Source: Azomonas macrocytogenes (lineage in GTDB: Bacteria; Pseudomonadota; Gammaproteobacteria; Pseudomonadales; Pseudomonadaceae). From it: 64,000 nt of DNA. Position numbers and translations under genes: made by a program. The DNA lies in NCBI RefSeq assembly GCF_014191985.1, contig NZ_JACHXI010000018.1, positions 26,487 through 90,486 on the forward strand, read 5' to 3'. Below the pieces are notes generated by a model. It was not told the DNA's origin. It did not search any database and was given only the letters and a program-made list of their open reading frames with translations. Shown here piece by piece: positions 49,522 through 61,776 of this stretch (its first letter is position 1; each line of letters opens with the position of its first letter).

Positions 49522-52500
49522 TCAGTTGGATTTCTCGAACGGCTTATCGAAGGAAATATCCGGAGATTCCCAAGAGCCCTTAACCCGATACTGTACCGAG
49601 GCGAAGCGCGAAATCTTGTCACCGACCAACTGATCGGCGATCCACAGGGCACCACCGACCATTGGCGCACCAACGATCAGCGCAGCCAGCGGTAGGTTGG
49701 TGGTTAAAGGCAGCGTTACCAACAGACAGGCATCTACCTGATCCGCAGGCATATCCAGCGTACCGCTCAGTTCCAGATTGCTCGAAGGGCCTTTCAGGAT
49801 CACTGGCTCGCGTGTGGAATAAAAACCGTTACGTGCCACTAGAGTGCCATCCACCCGGTCATAGCTCAGCCCCTTGTCGAACAGATCGGAAAAATCCAGG
49901 CGCAGACGGCGACCGATAGCATTGAAATTGAGTAGGCCAAATACGCGCAGAGCCTGGGCGCTGCCATCAACCTCGATGAACTGCCCTTTGCGCAAATGTG
50001 GCTTGAGCGTTCCGGAAAAGCGCTCGCCAGCGAACCAGGCTGGCGAACCCGGCCAGTTTCCGTCGACATCCATGTAAAAACGTTCGCTGGTAACAGATGG
50101 AGTCACCCCCCAGGCTTTCATCACATCGGCCAGGTTGTCGCCCTGCAGACGTCCCCGGTACCAACTGCGACCGTTCTTCCAGCCAGCCTGGCCATCGATA
50201 TCCAGGCCACGTAGATTGAAGTCGATATCGCGGAACTCGACGCCGTCAGGGACTGGCCGAAACTTCAGCGCCCAGGAACCGAATGAGTCAGCACCGAGCA
50301 GAACCTGCTTGATGGCAATATCCATGGCCGGGAAATTGCGCGGATCGATATTGACCAGCGGATCATCGGTGTCCGCTAGTCCGGCCTTGCCTGTGCTGCC
50401 GGCCGGCAAGCGCAGATAGTCGACAGCCGCCACCAACGGTGCCGTCGAGGCATCGGGGCGACGGACATGACCGCGAATCGTGTCGCTATCCAGCTTCAGC
50501 TGCCAAGCTTGCCCCTGGCGCTTGAGCCCAACATGCAAATCGTCGATCTGAGTGCCGAATCCTTTGAAGCGCCCGATATGTACCCGGGCATTTTTCAGCA
50601 GCGATACAGCTTGTTCCTGATTCCAGGCCTGCGTCTTTGCTGGTCCGGAATAGCGTTCGACAAGCTTCTGCCACTCGTTCCAATCCAGGGTTGCCAGAGT
50701 GCCGCGGATCCGCAGCCCTCGGCTAGAGGGCAGTTTTGCCCGCCTATCGCCCAGGTACACTTCACCACGCCCCTGTTGCCAATTGCCCTCGGGAGCAACG
50801 AAAGATGCCGAAGCCAGGGTGGCGTGATGCAACCAGTAGCGCCGCTCCGCCCCTTGCAGCGACATCGTCAGGGTCGTGTCGCGCCGGATCTGGCTAGACT
50901 TACCAAAGGGTGCGGGCAAGTCGACAGCGACCCCTTGTAGAGAGGTATCCATCTGCAACTGGCTGTTGTCGCCGTCCAGGGTCAGGCGTAACTGATAAGG
51001 CAGCATGCCCGTGGCCGGCAACGGCTGAGTAATACTCAACCATTGAGTGAGCCGCTTCAGTGACACGCGACCTTGCGCGTCGATGCGGGTTATCGGCTTG
51101 CCAGGCTTGCCCAACGCCAGCATTCGGCCACGCACCGACTGCCCCAATACTTGAGCCTGCAGGCTCTTAGCACTCAATCCCTTGTTGCTGTCATAACGGA
51201 AATCGCCCGTCAGCCGATCCAGCTGCAAATCCGGTTTGGCCAGTTTCAGTCTGGCATTGCGACTGGAAAAATCGACGATCACGCGGGGCTCAAGCTTGTC
51301 GCCGAAAGGAATATCCAGATCCAGAGTAGCAGACAGAGCGCCTTCGCCTTGCCAGCCAGCAAAGGTTTCTGCAACACCTAAAGGAGCTTCACGCAGGATG
51401 CGCAAGCCATCGGCCAGACTGCTGTCCACCTTGCCCTTGAACGACAAGCGTGGCTCCTGGTTGCCCTCGCCATGAGCAACGAAAGCCGTTGCATCATGCA
51501 CGCGGCTACCCAGAATATGTCCTTCGGACAGGCGCACCAGTGTCCCGTTACCCTCAACCAGAATCTCAGCGTTGGCCTGCTGCAAAGCAGGCCAACCGGC
51601 CTGGTAATCCAGTTCGACATTGCGCACGTCGAAATACAGACTGGTAGTGTGCCCTGCCGGGCCGGAATAGGATTCCAGTGACCCCTGGTACTGGAAATAT
51701 CCGGCCTCGATGGAACCACTCTTGATCGCCCGCGTAAGCCAGGTGGAAAGCTCTTTGCTCATCCCCGGTGAGCGGGTCGGCAGGTAGCGGCTGGTAAAGC
51801 GGGCATCGCCCTTGCTCATACCGACCCGCAAGTCCATGTAATCCTCGCGAGCAGGGTCGTGATACAGGCGAATCAGGAAATCCCCGGCGATGCGTCCTTC
51901 CTCGCCTTCGAGCAGCAGATAGGGCGCGATCAGCGAAACGGTATCCCCGTCGATCGTCCAGCCCAGTCGCCCACCGGCCTTGCGATAATGCCAAGGAGCA
52001 GCAAAGAAGCGCGCCAGATGCAGGCTGAAATCCTCACTGTCGATTCGCAGTTCGCCAGCACCGAGATCGCCTTCGATACTACCGCTGACATTCCCTGCTG
52101 CCGGTATGCCGCCATGTTCGGAAAAACTCACTCGCTCCAGATTGGCGGCGTAGCTCAGACGCTTGGCTGCTGGCCCGGCTGGATCGTAGGTCAGTTCGAG
52201 ATTGTGCAAGGAGCCACTGGGGCGCAGATCCCTGATTAGCGCAGCCTGCGTCTCCGACAACGGTGCCAGAGCCTGGACTGGGGCAACGAGCGGGCCGATA
52301 TCCAGATGATCGCTGCGTAGCCGCCAGCGCGCCGGACGCGTGTCGTCATCGGAAGCGAGCTGTTCGATACCAATACGGGTATCGCCCCAGCGCGTCGCGC
52401 CATTGGTGAACGTCAAGTCGTCAAGCAGCAGGCGATAATTCCCTTCGCGGCGGCGGACATACAAGGTTGCACCGATATCCTCGAATGGCAATGGCTTCTG

Positions 52501-53358
52501 CTTGCCGTGGGCGATGGCTAACTGCGGGATATCCAGGCGTACGACGGCGTCCTCGACACCCTGCCGGTGCCAGTCGACCCAAAGCTCTGCTCCACCCTGT
52601 AGGCGCTCGACGGGCCAGTCGCCACTTAGTCGCTTCGGCAACCATTTCGCCCAATCGCTCTGCGGCAGGCGGAAATAAGCTTTCAACTCAGCGTCGCGCC
52701 ATCCCTCAGGCACTACCTGCCCTTGTAGATTCAGAGCCAGAGACTGACCATCGGGCAAGGTCGCCCGCCCATCCAGGCGCATGTCATGTCCGGTGCTATG
52801 CAGCTCGAGATCGATGCCACCGAGTGTTTGCGCCGGCCCACCGAACGGCTGCAGCGTCAGCGCACCATCATGCAGCATCAGCCGGCGTATGCGCTGTAGC
52901 GCGGACAGGATCGCTGGTGGCTCCGGTACTGGCTGATCGTCTTGCAGGGAAAGGCCTTGCAGATGCCAGCGGCCTTGCTCGTTCTCCTCAAGCACCAGGC
53001 TGAGCGATTGGAAATCCAGGGAGTACAGGCTGAGCTGGCGCCGCCAGAGGCTATCGAAAATATCAGGAATGACCTCGACCCGAGACAGCCGCAAAACTTC
53101 ATCACCCTCGCCGATCTGGATGTCATGTGCGATCAGGTGCGGTGCGAGTCCATTCCAGCGCCCTTCGAGACGACCGATTGCCACCGGTGTCCGTAACAAC
53201 TCCTGAGCCTTCTGCTGGACCAGTTCGCGATAACCGGCCAGCAAGGGCACCAACTGGCGCCCCAGACTGACATAGAGTGCCAGCACGATCAGGCAGGCCG
53301 CGAGCAACCACGAAAACCGACGCAGCAGGCGAATCAAGAAATCGCCGAAACGGATCAT
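49522..53358 (-). CDS. yhdP: AsmA-like lipid-transfer protein YhdP
   Basis: YhdP is a very large inner-membrane-anchored, periplasm-spanning protein of the TamB/AsmA-like family that supports phospholipid transport to the outer membrane. The 1278-residue protein has one N-terminal membrane segment (about 14-33). A long beta-rich repeat body follows, with the DUF3971-type LEGRWNGLAPHLIAHDIQI start, and a C-terminal AsmA-like domain (GLLNFNAIGRRLRLDFSDLFDKGLSYDRVDG; ASVQYRVKGSW). The ATG at 53358 precedes the anchor directly; upstream codons to 53517 overlap rng. It lies 49 bases after rng. Confidence 0.94.
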   Translation of the reverse strand: MIRFGDFLIRLLRRFSWLLAACLIVLALYVSLGRQLVPLLAGYRELVQQKAQELLRTPVAIGRLEGRWNGLAPHLIAHDIQIGEGDEVLRLSRVEVIPDIFDSLWRRQLSLYSLDFQSLSLVLEENEQGRWHLQGLSLQDDQPVPEPPAILSALQRIRRLMLHDGALTLQPFGGPAQTLGGIDLELHSTGHDMRLDGRATLPDGQSLALNLQGQVVPEGWRDAELKAYFRLPQSDWAKWLPKRLSGDWPVERLQGGAELWVDWHRQGVEDAVVRLDIPQLAIAHGKQKPLPFEDIGATLYVRRREGNYRLLLDDLTFTNGATRWGDTRIGIEQLASDDDTRPARWRLRSDHLDIGPLVAPVQALAPLSETQAALIRDLRPSGSLHNLELTYDPAGPAAKRLSYAANLERVSFSEHGGIPAAGNVSGSIEGDLGAGELRIDSEDFSLHLARFFAAPWHYRKAGGRLGWTIDGDTVSLIAPYLLLEGEEGRIAGDFLIRLYHDPAREDYMDLRVGMSKGDARFTSRYLPTRSPGMSKELSTWLTRAIKSGSIEAGYFQYQGSLESYSGPAGHTTSLYFDVRNVELDYQAGWPALQQANAEILVEGNGTLVRLSEGHILGSRVHDATAFVAHGEGNQEPRLSFKGKVDSSLADGLRILREAPLGVAETFAGWQGEGALSATLDLDIPFGDKLEPRVIVDFSSRNARLKLAKPDLQLDRLTGDFRYDSNKGLSAKSLQAQVLGQSVRGRMLALGKPGKPITRIDAQGRVSLKRLTQWLSITQPLPATGMLPYQLRLTLDGDNSQLQMDTSLQGVAVDLPAPFGKSSQIRRDTTLTMSLQGAERRYWLHHATLASASFVAPEGNWQQGRGEVYLGDRRAKLPSSRGLRIRGTLATLDWNEWQKLVERYSGPAKTQAWNQEQAVSLLKNARVHIGRFKGFGTQIDDLHVGLKRQGQAWQLKLDSDTIRGHVRRPDASTAPLVAAVDYLRLPAGSTGKAGLADTDDPLVNIDPRNFPAMDIAIKQVLLGADSFGSWALKFRPVPDGVEFRDIDFNLRGLDIDGQAGWKNGRSWYRGRLQGDNLADVMKAWGVTPSVTSERFYMDVDGNWPGSPAWFAGERFSGTLKPHLRKGQFIEVDGSAQALRVFGLLNFNAIGRRLRLDFSDLFDKGLSYDRVDGTLVARNGFYSTREPVILKGPSSNLELSGTLDMPADQVDACLLVTLPLTTNLPLAALIVGAPMVGGALWIADQLVGDKISRFASVQYRVKGSWESPDISFDKPFEKSN

Positions 53359-53407
53359 CGGAGCCACCAGCGGATCAAAGCGGAAAAATGGAGCAAGGGA
53401 CGCGGCA

Positions 53408-54865
53408 TCAGAGCAGTACCACGTCGTACTGCTCCTGGGAGTAGTTGATTTCCACTTGGAAACGAATCGATCGGCCGATAAAGCTTTCCAGGTCGGCAAC
53501 ATTGCCCGATTCCTCATCGAGCAGTCGGTCGATCACTTTCTGGTTGGCCAGCACCCGGTAGCCTTCGGCCTGGTAGGCACGAGCCTCGCGCAGGATTTCG
53601 CGGAAGATTTCATAACACACGGTTTCAGGCGTCTTCAGCTTGCCGCGTCCCTGGCAACTGGCACAGGGTTCGCACAGCACCTGCTCCAGGCTTTCACGGG
53701 TACGCTTACGCGTCATCTGCACCAGCCCCAACTCGGTGATACCGATGATGTTGGTCTTGGCATGATCGCGTTCGAGCTGCTTTTCCAATGTCCGCAGGAC
53801 CTGACGACGATGCTCTTCATCTTCCATGTCGATGAAGTCAATGATGATGATGCCGCCGATATTGCGCAGCCGCAGTTGGCGAGCGATGGTCATGGCCGCT
53901 TCGAGATTGGTCTTGAAGATGGTTTCTTCCAATGTGCGATGGCCGACGAAAGCCCCGGTATTGACATCAATGGTCGTCATCGCCTCGGCCGGATCGATGA
54001 TCAGATAACCACCGGACTTCAACACCACCTTGCGCTCCAGCGCCTTCTGGATTTCGCCTTCCACGCCATAGAGATCGAAGATCGGTCGCTCGCCCGGATA
54101 ATGCTCGAGACGATCCGCCAGCTCGGGCATCAGCTCGGCGACGAATTGGTTGACGCGCTGGAAGGTTTCCCGCGAATCGATACGGATCTTCTCGATCCGC
54201 GGCGTAACCAGATCACGCAGGGTACGCAAGGCCAGGGTCAGATCCTGATAGATCACCGAAGGAGCGACAGCCGTCTTCATCTGTTCAGCCATCTGCTCCC
54301 AGAGCCGGCGCAAGTAACGAATATCGATGAGAATTTCTTCGCGCCTGGCGCCTTCCGCCGCGGTGCGTAAAATGAAACCACCAGCGTTCTCGATACCTTC
54401 GGCCCGCATGCATTCAACCACGATCTGCTTGAGCCGCTCGCGCTCGCGTTCCTCTTCGATCTTCAAGGAGATACCGACATGGCTACTACCTGGCATGTAC
54501 ACCAGATAACGTGAGGGAATCGATAGCTGGGTCGTCAGACGTGCGCCCTTTTTAGCAATCGGATCCTTGGTGACTTGCACTATCAGGCTCTGTCCCTCGT
54601 GGACCAGGGCGCTGATCGACTCGACCGCATTGCCTTCGCGGGTGGAAATTTCCGCCGCATGGATGAAGGCTGCCCGATCCAGGCCGATATCCACGAAGGC
54701 TGCCTGCATTCCCGGCAGTACGCGCACCACTTTGCCCTTGTAGATATTGCCAACGATCCCGCGGCGCTGGGGCCGCTCGACGTACACCTCCTGCAACACC
54801 CCATTCTCAACGACGGCAACCCGTGATTCCATGGGCGTGATGTTGATCAGGATTTCTTCGCTCAT
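53408..54865 (-). CDS. rng: Ribonuclease G
   Basis: RNase G is an endoribonuclease related to RNase E that matures the 16S rRNA 5' end and degrades some mRNAs. The 485-residue protein has the S1 domain (RGIVGNIYKGKVVRVLPGMQAAFVDIGLDRAAFIH near 35-70), the 5'-sensor region, and catalytic Asp residues in TIDVNTGAFVG and IIIDFIDM. The zinc-link motif is CEPCASC. It lacks the long disordered C-terminal scaffold of RNase E. It follows maf on the same strand. Confidence 0.97.
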   Translation of the reverse strand: MSEEILINITPMESRVAVVENGVLQEVYVERPQRRGIVGNIYKGKVVRVLPGMQAAFVDIGLDRAAFIHAAEISTREGNAVESISALVHEGQSLIVQVTKDPIAKKGARLTTQLSIPSRYLVYMPGSSHVGISLKIEEERERERLKQIVVECMRAEGIENAGGFILRTAAEGARREEILIDIRYLRRLWEQMAEQMKTAVAPSVIYQDLTLALRTLRDLVTPRIEKIRIDSRETFQRVNQFVAELMPELADRLEHYPGERPIFDLYGVEGEIQKALERKVVLKSGGYLIIDPAEAMTTIDVNTGAFVGHRTLEETIFKTNLEAAMTIARQLRLRNIGGIIIIDFIDMEDEEHRRQVLRTLEKQLERDHAKTNIIGITELGLVQMTRKRTRESLEQVLCEPCASCQGRGKLKTPETVCYEIFREILREARAYQAEGYRVLANQKVIDRLLDEESGNVADLESFIGRSIRFQVEINYSQEQYDVVLL

Positions 54866-54929
54866 GGCCGATTCTCGCTTTCAAATATCAGCCGGCAATG
54901 ACTCCAGCCCCACCGGTCGCCTCGCATAG

Positions 54930-55526
54930 TCACAGCCCTGCCCCATCCCGACCCCAGCAAGCGATGTCGAAGTCTGCCAGCAGCGCTGCCGTTTCATGGA
55001 GCGGCAGGCCAACCACCGCCGAATAACTACCCTCGATGCGGCTTACCAGCACCGCTCCGAACCCCTGGATTCCATAGGCACCCGCTTTGTCGCAGGGCTC
55101 ACCGGTCGCCCAGTAGGCCTCGATCTCGGCTTGCGACAAGGGGCAAAACCATACACGGGTGCCGACTACCTGCACGGTGCAGCGCTGCTGATCGGCCACT
55201 GCCACCGCAGTCAGGATCTGGTGCTCGCGACCCGACAAGGCACTCAACATGGCCCGCGCATCGGCAGCATCGACCGGCTTGCCAAGGATACGCCCATCCA
55301 GGACCACAGTCGTATCCGAACCCAGTACACAAGCCTGTTCGTCGTCGATTTCGGTCAGAGCCACCATTGCCTTGGTCTTGGCCAGACGCTCGACATAGCA
55401 CTCCGGCGTCTCGCCCGGCAGCGCGCTTTCATCGATATCGGTGGCATGGACGACGAAGGATACGCCGATCTGCGTCAGTAATTCGGCACGGCGCGGTGAA
55501 GCGGATGCCAGGTAGAGCGTGGCCAT
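54930..55526 (-). CDS. maf: Maf-family nucleoside triphosphate pyrophosphatase (YhdE type)
   Basis: Maf proteins hydrolyse non-canonical or excess nucleoside triphosphates; the YhdE subgroup, linked to mreD and rng as here, prefers dTTP and UTP. The 198-residue protein has the N-terminal substrate motif [12 protein letters not shown], the Asp/Glu metal sites ([10 protein letters not shown]), and the [15 protein letters not shown] block. It lies between mreD and rng in the usual mreBCD-maf-rng order. Confidence 0.95.
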   Translation of the reverse strand: MATLYLASASPRRAELLTQIGVSFVVHATDIDESALPGETPECYVERLAKTKAMVALTEIDDEQACVLGSDTTVVLDGRILGKPVDAADARAMLSALSGREHQILTAVAVADQQRCTVQVVGTRVWFCPLSQAEIEAYWATGEPCDKAGAYGIQGFGAVLVSRIEGSYSAVVGLPLHETAALLADFDIACWGRDGAGL

Positions 55527-55574
55527 GCAAACCTCTCCTTCGACCGGTATTCGTTCGATTCCGGCGACCCAAAC

Positions 55575-56063
55575 TCAATTTATCCGCAGACGCAGACGTA
55601 TGCTCCGCAAAGCGGCAAATAACCAGGGCCACAACAGTGCACTGACCAAGGCAGGCAACAGAAATAACAAAGTCGGCGGTGGACGGTTGCCGGCCAGAAC
55701 ATAGAGCCAGAGCTGCACCAGTTGCGTCAGCCCGAACACCACCAACAGGACCAGACTTTGCTGCCAGGTGGGGAATATCCTCAGTCGCTGCTGCAAAAGC
55801 TGTACAAGAAAGCTGACCAGAACCAGGACCAGCGCGTTCTGCCCAAGCAACGTACCGTTCAGAACATCAACCACCAAGCCGAGCAACCAGGCATTAGTCA
55901 TGCCTACCCGATGCGGCAGATAGAGCGTCCAGTAACTGATCAGTAATGCCAGCCATAGCGGCCTGCCGACCTGCAGGAATTCCGGCATCGGCACAATACT
56001 GAGCAACAGACCGATGCCGAAACTGAGCCAGATCACCCAGCCATTGCCTGTCTTCGCGCTCAT
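55575..56063 (-). CDS. mreD: Rod-shape-determining protein MreD
   Basis: MreD is a small polytopic inner-membrane protein of the elongasome. The 162-residue product has five or so predicted membrane helices, including WVIWLSFGIGLLLSIVPMP, the RPLWLALLISYWTLYLPHRVGMTNAWLLGLVVDVLNGTLLGQNAL core, and C-terminal spans. The ATG overlaps the mreC stop by four bases. Low sequence conservation is offset by a firm mreBCD context. Confidence 0.94.
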   Translation of the reverse strand: MSAKTGNGWVIWLSFGIGLLLSIVPMPEFLQVGRPLWLALLISYWTLYLPHRVGMTNAWLLGLVVDVLNGTLLGQNALVLVLVSFLVQLLQQRLRIFPTWQQSLVLLVVFGLTQLVQLWLYVLAGNRPPPTLLFLLPALVSALLWPWLFAALRSIRLRLRIN

Positions 56064-57067
56064 CGGCCCGCACCTCTCGGCGTCTCCTGAACGCCTGGTT
56101 TTTTTTGCGCACCCTGCTGGACCGGAGTTACCGGCTTGGACGATGCCGCCTCGCCCTGTTCCTTTTTCTCTTCGGCAAGCTGGCGATCAGCCTGCTCCTG
56201 CGCCAGGGCCGAATCGTTGGCCCGCTCTTCGGGCGTACGACGATCGGAAAACACCAGCAGTAGATAGCGGCTTCGATTCAATGCAGCAGTAGGTATGGCC
56301 CGCACAATGGCGAACGGCTGTCCGGAATCACGGATGACTTCATCCACCGTCGCGACCGGATAACCGGCAGGAAAGCGCTGCCCCAAACCGGAACTGACCA
56401 GCAGGTCTCCGGCCTTGATGTCGGCAGTATCGGCTACATAACGTAGCTCCAGACGCTCGGGATTACCGGTTCCGCTGGCGATGGCACGCAGACCGTTGCG
56501 GTTGACCTGCACCGGAATGCTGTGAGTGCTGTCAGTCAGCAGTAGCACGCGCGCGGTATACGGCAGGACCTCGACGACCTGCCCCATCAGGCCGCGCGCA
56601 TCCAGTACCGGCTGACCGAGAAAGACGCCATCGCGCTCGCCTTTGTCGATCAGCAGCCGGTGAGTATAGGGATTGGGATCAACCCCGATCAGCTCGGCGA
56701 CCAACACCCGATCGTCGACCAGTGCCGCGGAATTCAGCAGCTCGCGCAGCCGCACATTCTGTTCGGTCAATGCAGCGAGCCGTTGCAGACGGCGTTGCAT
56801 CAGCAGCGTTTCGGCCTTGAGCTTCTCATTCTCGGCCAGCAGTTCGCTCCGGCTGCTGAATTGCTGGGTCACGCCACTCCACAGGCGCTCCGGCAGACCG
56901 GCTATGCCATAGAAAGGCGTCACCAACATGCCCAGCCGATCACGGATCGGCTGTAGCGTATCGAGTCGGGCATCCACTGCCATCAACGCAACCGACAGCG
57001 TGGCGAACACCAGCAGGCGAACGCCCAGCGAAGGGCCCTTGGCGAATAGCAGTTTGATAGCTTGCAC
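56060..57067 (-). CDS. mreC: Rod-shape-determining protein MreC
   Basis: MreC is a bitopic inner-membrane protein that organises PBP2-RodA in the elongasome. The 335-residue protein has one membrane segment (about 15-33), a coiled-coil (about 65-100, LLAENEKLKAETLLMQRRLQRLAAL), and the MreC beta domains with GVDPNPYTHRLLIDKGERDGVFLGQPVLDARGLMGQV. A low-complexity charged tail of about 55 residues follows. The start is a GTG at 57067. A 13-bp hairpin separates it from mreB. Confidence 0.95.
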   Translation of the reverse strand: MQAIKLLFAKGPSLGVRLLVFATLSVALMAVDARLDTLQPIRDRLGMLVTPFYGIAGLPERLWSGVTQQFSSRSELLAENEKLKAETLLMQRRLQRLAALTEQNVRLRELLNSAALVDDRVLVAELIGVDPNPYTHRLLIDKGERDGVFLGQPVLDARGLMGQVVEVLPYTARVLLLTDSTHSIPVQVNRNGLRAIASGTGNPERLELRYVADTADIKAGDLLVSSGLGQRFPAGYPVATVDEVIRDSGQPFAIVRAIPTAALNRSRYLLLVFSDRRTPEERANDSALAQEQADRQLAEEKKEQGEAASSKPVTPVQQGAQKKPGVQETPRGAGR

Positions 57068-57080
57068 CTCAAGCTGGAAA

Positions 57081-57117
57081 CCTGAAGCTGGAAGCCGAAT
57101 CCGTTTCCAGCTTCAGG
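57081..57117. repeat. Strong inverted repeat between mreB and mreC
   Basis: CCTGAAGCTGGAA (57081-57093) and TTCCAGCTTCAGG (57105-57117) pair over 13 bases with an 11-base loop. Short AAGCTGG-type heptamers recur on both sides. On the minus strand it lies after the mreB stop and before the mreC start, so it could attenuate or stabilise the mRNA. Confidence 0.6.
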
Positions 57118-57132
57118 CTTTCAGCATCAAGC

Positions 57133-58455
<1,323 letters not shown>

Positions 58456-58568
58456 CTACCGGGAGCCATGCCGGACGTGCTAGATTGCTACCTTTGCCCA
58501 GGCTCGCGTCCAGCGGACCACGGCCAGCCGCCGTGCCGAAGCCTGTCCGCCTTCCACTGGAGAAACCG

Positions 58569-58856
58569 ATGGCGCTTGAACGCTCCGACGTGGAGAAAAT
58601 CGCCCACCTGGCCCGGCTGGGCCTGGACGAGGCAGAGCTTCCGCGCACCACCGAAACCCTGAACGACATCCTGGGTCTCATCGACCACATGCAAGCAGTG
58701 GATACCGATGGCATCGAGCCTCTGGCCCATCCGCTGGAGGCTACCCAGCGCCTGCGGGCCGACGAGGTTACCGAGACCGACCGGCGTAATGCTTATCAAG
58801 CTATCGCCCCTGCCGTGGAAGACGGCCTTTATCTGGTCCCCAAGGTCATCGAGTAA
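58569..58856 (+). CDS. gatC: Asp/Glu-tRNA amidotransferase subunit GatC
   Basis: GatC stabilises the GatAB heterodimer that converts Glu-tRNA-Gln or Asp-tRNA-Asn to the amidated forms. The 95-residue protein has the family pattern: [52 protein letters not shown], and the C-terminal [11 protein letters not shown]. The ATG at 58569 is used; the frame is open to 58485 but without similarity. gatA follows after 10 bases. Confidence 0.96.
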   Translation: MALERSDVEKIAHLARLGLDEAELPRTTETLNDILGLIDHMQAVDTDGIEPLAHPLEATQRLRADEVTETDRRNAYQAIAPAVEDGLYLVPKVIE

Positions 58857-58866
58857 GGATTTCCAT

Positions 58867-60318
58867 ATGCATGAACTGACCCTGGCCGAGATTGCTCGCG
58901 CCCTGGCCGGCAAGCGTTTTTCCGCCGAAGAATTGGCGACGACGTTGCTGGAGCGCATCCGCCAACTCGACCCACAGCTGAACAGCTTCATTACCGTTAC
59001 AGCAGATCAGGCCCTGGAACAGGCACGGGCAGCCGATACCCGGCGCGCGGCCGGTGACACCGGCGTACTGCTTGGCGCGCCGATCGCACACAAGGATTTG
59101 TTTTGTACCAAAGGCGTGCGCACCAGTTGCGCCTCGAAGATTCTCGACAATTTTGTCTCGCCCTATGATGCCACTGTCGTGGAGAAGCTCGCCGCAGCCG
59201 GCACGGTCAGCCTCGGCAAGCTGAACATGGATGAATTCGCCATGGGCTCGGCCAGTGAATCCAGCTATTACGGTGCGGTGAAGAACCCTTGGGACATTAG
59301 TCGTGTGCCTGGCGGTTCCTCTGGCGGTTCCGCCGCCGCCGTAGCCGCGCGCCTGATTCCTGCCGCTACCGCCACTGATACGGGTGGCTCGATTCGCCAG
59401 CCGGCCGCACTCACCGGACTTACCGGGATCAAACCTACTTATGGCCGCGTCTCGCGCTGGGGCATGATTGCTTACGCCTCCAGCCTCGACCAGGGTGGTC
59501 CGTTAGCGCGTACTGCCGAAGATTGCGCTTTGCTATTAGGTGGCATGGCAGGCTTCGATACGAAAGATTCCACCTCTATCGATCAGCCGCTGGACGATTA
59601 TCTTGCCGCACTTGCCAAACCACTGACGGGCCTGCGTATCGGCCTGCCGCAGGAATATTTTGGCGCTGGTCTGGACAACCGGATTGCCGACAAGGTAATG
59701 GCCGTAGTGGAAGAGTTGAAAAAACTCGGCGCCACAATCAAGGAGATCAGCCTGCCGAACATGCAGCATGCGATTCCGGCCTACTATGTGATCGCCCCGG
59801 CGGAAGCGTCTTCCAACCTATCGCGTTTCGATGGGGTACGCTTTGGCTATCGCTGCGAAAATCCTACTGACCTCACCGATCTCTACAAGCGTTCGCGCGC
59901 CGAAGGCTTCGGTGCCGAAGTCAAGCGACGCATCATGGTCGGAACCTATGCGCTGTCGGCCGGCTACTACGACGCCTACTATCTAAAGGCACAGAAGATT
60001 CGCCGCCTGATCAAGGACGATTTCAGCGCCGCCTTCAAAGACGTCGATCTGATTCTTGGGCCAACCACGCCGAACCTCGCCTGGAAGCTCGGTGAGAAGA
60101 ACGCTGACCCGGTCTCGGCCTATCTGGAAGACATCTACACCATCACCGCCAACCTCGCCGGTATTCCTGGGCTGTCCATGCCGGCTGGTTTCATCGATGG
60201 CTTGCCAGTGGGCGTGCAGCTTCTTGCGCCATACTTTCAGGAGGCGCGCTTGCTCAACGTAGCGCACCAGTACCAGCAAGTGACTGACTGGCACCGCCAG
60301 GCTCCGAACGGATTCTGA
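58867..60318 (+). CDS. gatA: Asp/Glu-tRNA amidotransferase subunit GatA
   Basis: GatA is the glutaminase that supplies ammonia to GatB. The 483-residue amidase-signature protein has the Ser-cis-Ser-Lys triad: Lys76 (IAHKDLFC), Ser151 ([10 protein letters not shown]) and Ser175 ([10 protein letters not shown]). The start [13 protein letters not shown] at 58867 fits the family; the open frame upstream overlaps gatC and is not used. gatB begins 12 bases downstream, completing the gatCAB operon. Confidence 0.98.
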   Translation: MHELTLAEIARALAGKRFSAEELATTLLERIRQLDPQLNSFITVTADQALEQARAADTRRAAGDTGVLLGAPIAHKDLFCTKGVRTSCASKILDNFVSPYDATVVEKLAAAGTVSLGKLNMDEFAMGSASESSYYGAVKNPWDISRVPGGSSGGSAAAVAARLIPAATATDTGGSIRQPAALTGLTGIKPTYGRVSRWGMIAYASSLDQGGPLARTAEDCALLLGGMAGFDTKDSTSIDQPLDDYLAALAKPLTGLRIGLPQEYFGAGLDNRIADKVMAVVEELKKLGATIKEISLPNMQHAIPAYYVIAPAEASSNLSRFDGVRFGYRCENPTDLTDLYKRSRAEGFGAEVKRRIMVGTYALSAGYYDAYYLKAQKIRRLIKDDFSAAFKDVDLILGPTTPNLAWKLGEKNADPVSAYLEDIYTITANLAGIPGLSMPAGFIDGLPVGVQLLAPYFQEARLLNVAHQYQQVTDWHRQAPNGF

Positions 60319-60330
60319 GGACGATTTGAT

Positions 60331-61776
60331 ATGCAATGGGAAACCGTGATCGGGCTGGAAATCCACGCCCAGCTCAGCACCCGATCGAAAATCTTCTCCG
60401 GTAGCGCCACCACCTTCGGCGCGGCACCCAATACCCAGGCCAGCCTGCTGGACCTGGCCATGCCTGGTACCCTACCGGTACTCAATGCGGAAGCCGTACG
60501 TATGGCTTGCCTGTTCGGCCTGGCCATCGATGCCGAGATCGGCGCAAAGAACGTCTTCGCCCGCAAGAATTACTTCTACCCGGACCTGCCCAAGGGCTAC
60601 CAGACCAGCCAGATGGATCACCCCATCGTCGGTAAGGGCCACCTGGATATCGCCCTGGAAGATGGCACTATCAAGCGCATCGGCATCACCCGCGCGCATC
60701 TGGAAGAGGACGCAGGTAAAAGCCTGCACGAGGACTTCCACGGCATGAGTGGCATCGACCTGAACCGCGCCGGCACGCCGCTACTGGAGATCGTCTCCGA
60801 ACCAGACATTCGTTCGGCCAAGGAGGCGGTGGCTTACGTCAAGTCGATCCATGCGCTGGTGCGCTACCTGGGCATTTGCGACGGCAACATGGCCGAAGGC
60901 TCTCTGCGCTGTGACTGCAACGTTTCGGTGCGCCCGAAGGGCCAGGCCGCATTTGGCACCCGTGCCGAGATCAAGAACGTCAACTCCTTTCGCTTCATCG
61001 AAAAGGCGATCAATCACGAGGTACAACGCCAGATCGACCTGATAGAAGATGGCAGCAAGGTCATTCAGGAAACCCGTCTGTACGATCCGAACAAAGACGA
61101 GACCCGCTCCATGCGCAGTAAAGAGGAAGCCAACGACTATCGCTACTTCCCCTGCCCCGATCTGCTACCGGTTACCATCGAGCATAATTATCTGCAGCAA
61201 CTGCGCAGTGAACTACCGGAACTGCCGGCACAAAAGTGCGAGCGTTTCGAAAGCCAGTTCGGTTTGTCCGCCTATGATGCCAGCGTGCTCTCGGCCAGTC
61301 GCGAAATGGCCAACTACTTCGAGCAGGTTCAGCGCGTCTGCGATGATGCCAAGCTGGCGGCCAACTGGGTTATGGTCGAGTTGGCTAGCCTGCTCAACAA
61401 GGACGGCCTGGAAATCGAGCAATCACCGGTTTCCGCCGAACAACTGGGTGACATGATACTGCGCATCAAGGACAGCACCATTTCCGGCAAGATCGCCAAA
61501 ATGGTGTTCGAAGCAATGGCGGCGGGCGAAGGCTCAGCTGACGAAATCATCGAGAAGAAGGGACTGAAGCAAGTCACCGACTCCAGCGCCATTGAGGCCA
61601 TGCTCGATGAAGTCCTGGCTGCCAATGCAGCCCAGGTCGAGCAGTACCGGAGCAGCGACGAAGCCAAGCGCGGCAAGATGTTCGGCTTCTTTGTTGGCCA
61701 GGCAATGAAAGCTTCCAAAGGCAAGGCTAATCCACAACAGGTCAACGAACTGCTCAAGCACAAGCTGGAAGGCTGA
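60331..61776 (+). CDS. gatB: Asp/Glu-tRNA amidotransferase subunit GatB
   Basis: GatB activates the tRNA-bound carboxylate and transfers ammonia from GatA. The 481-residue protein shows [21 protein letters not shown] at the start, [33 protein letters not shown], and the C-terminal tRNA-binding YqeY-like domain ([36 protein letters not shown]). Its presence means this organism probably makes Gln- or Asn-tRNA by transamidation for at least one amino acid. Confidence 0.98.
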   Translation: MQWETVIGLEIHAQLSTRSKIFSGSATTFGAAPNTQASLLDLAMPGTLPVLNAEAVRMACLFGLAIDAEIGAKNVFARKNYFYPDLPKGYQTSQMDHPIVGKGHLDIALEDGTIKRIGITRAHLEEDAGKSLHEDFHGMSGIDLNRAGTPLLEIVSEPDIRSAKEAVAYVKSIHALVRYLGICDGNMAEGSLRCDCNVSVRPKGQAAFGTRAEIKNVNSFRFIEKAINHEVQRQIDLIEDGSKVIQETRLYDPNKDETRSMRSKEEANDYRYFPCPDLLPVTIEHNYLQQLRSELPELPAQKCERFESQFGLSAYDASVLSASREMANYFEQVQRVCDDAKLAANWVMVELASLLNKDGLEIEQSPVSAEQLGDMILRIKDSTISGKIAKMVFEAMAAGEGSADEIIEKKGLKQVTDSSAIEAMLDEVLAANAAQVEQYRSSDEAKRGKMFGFFVGQAMKASKGKANPQQVNELLKHKLEG

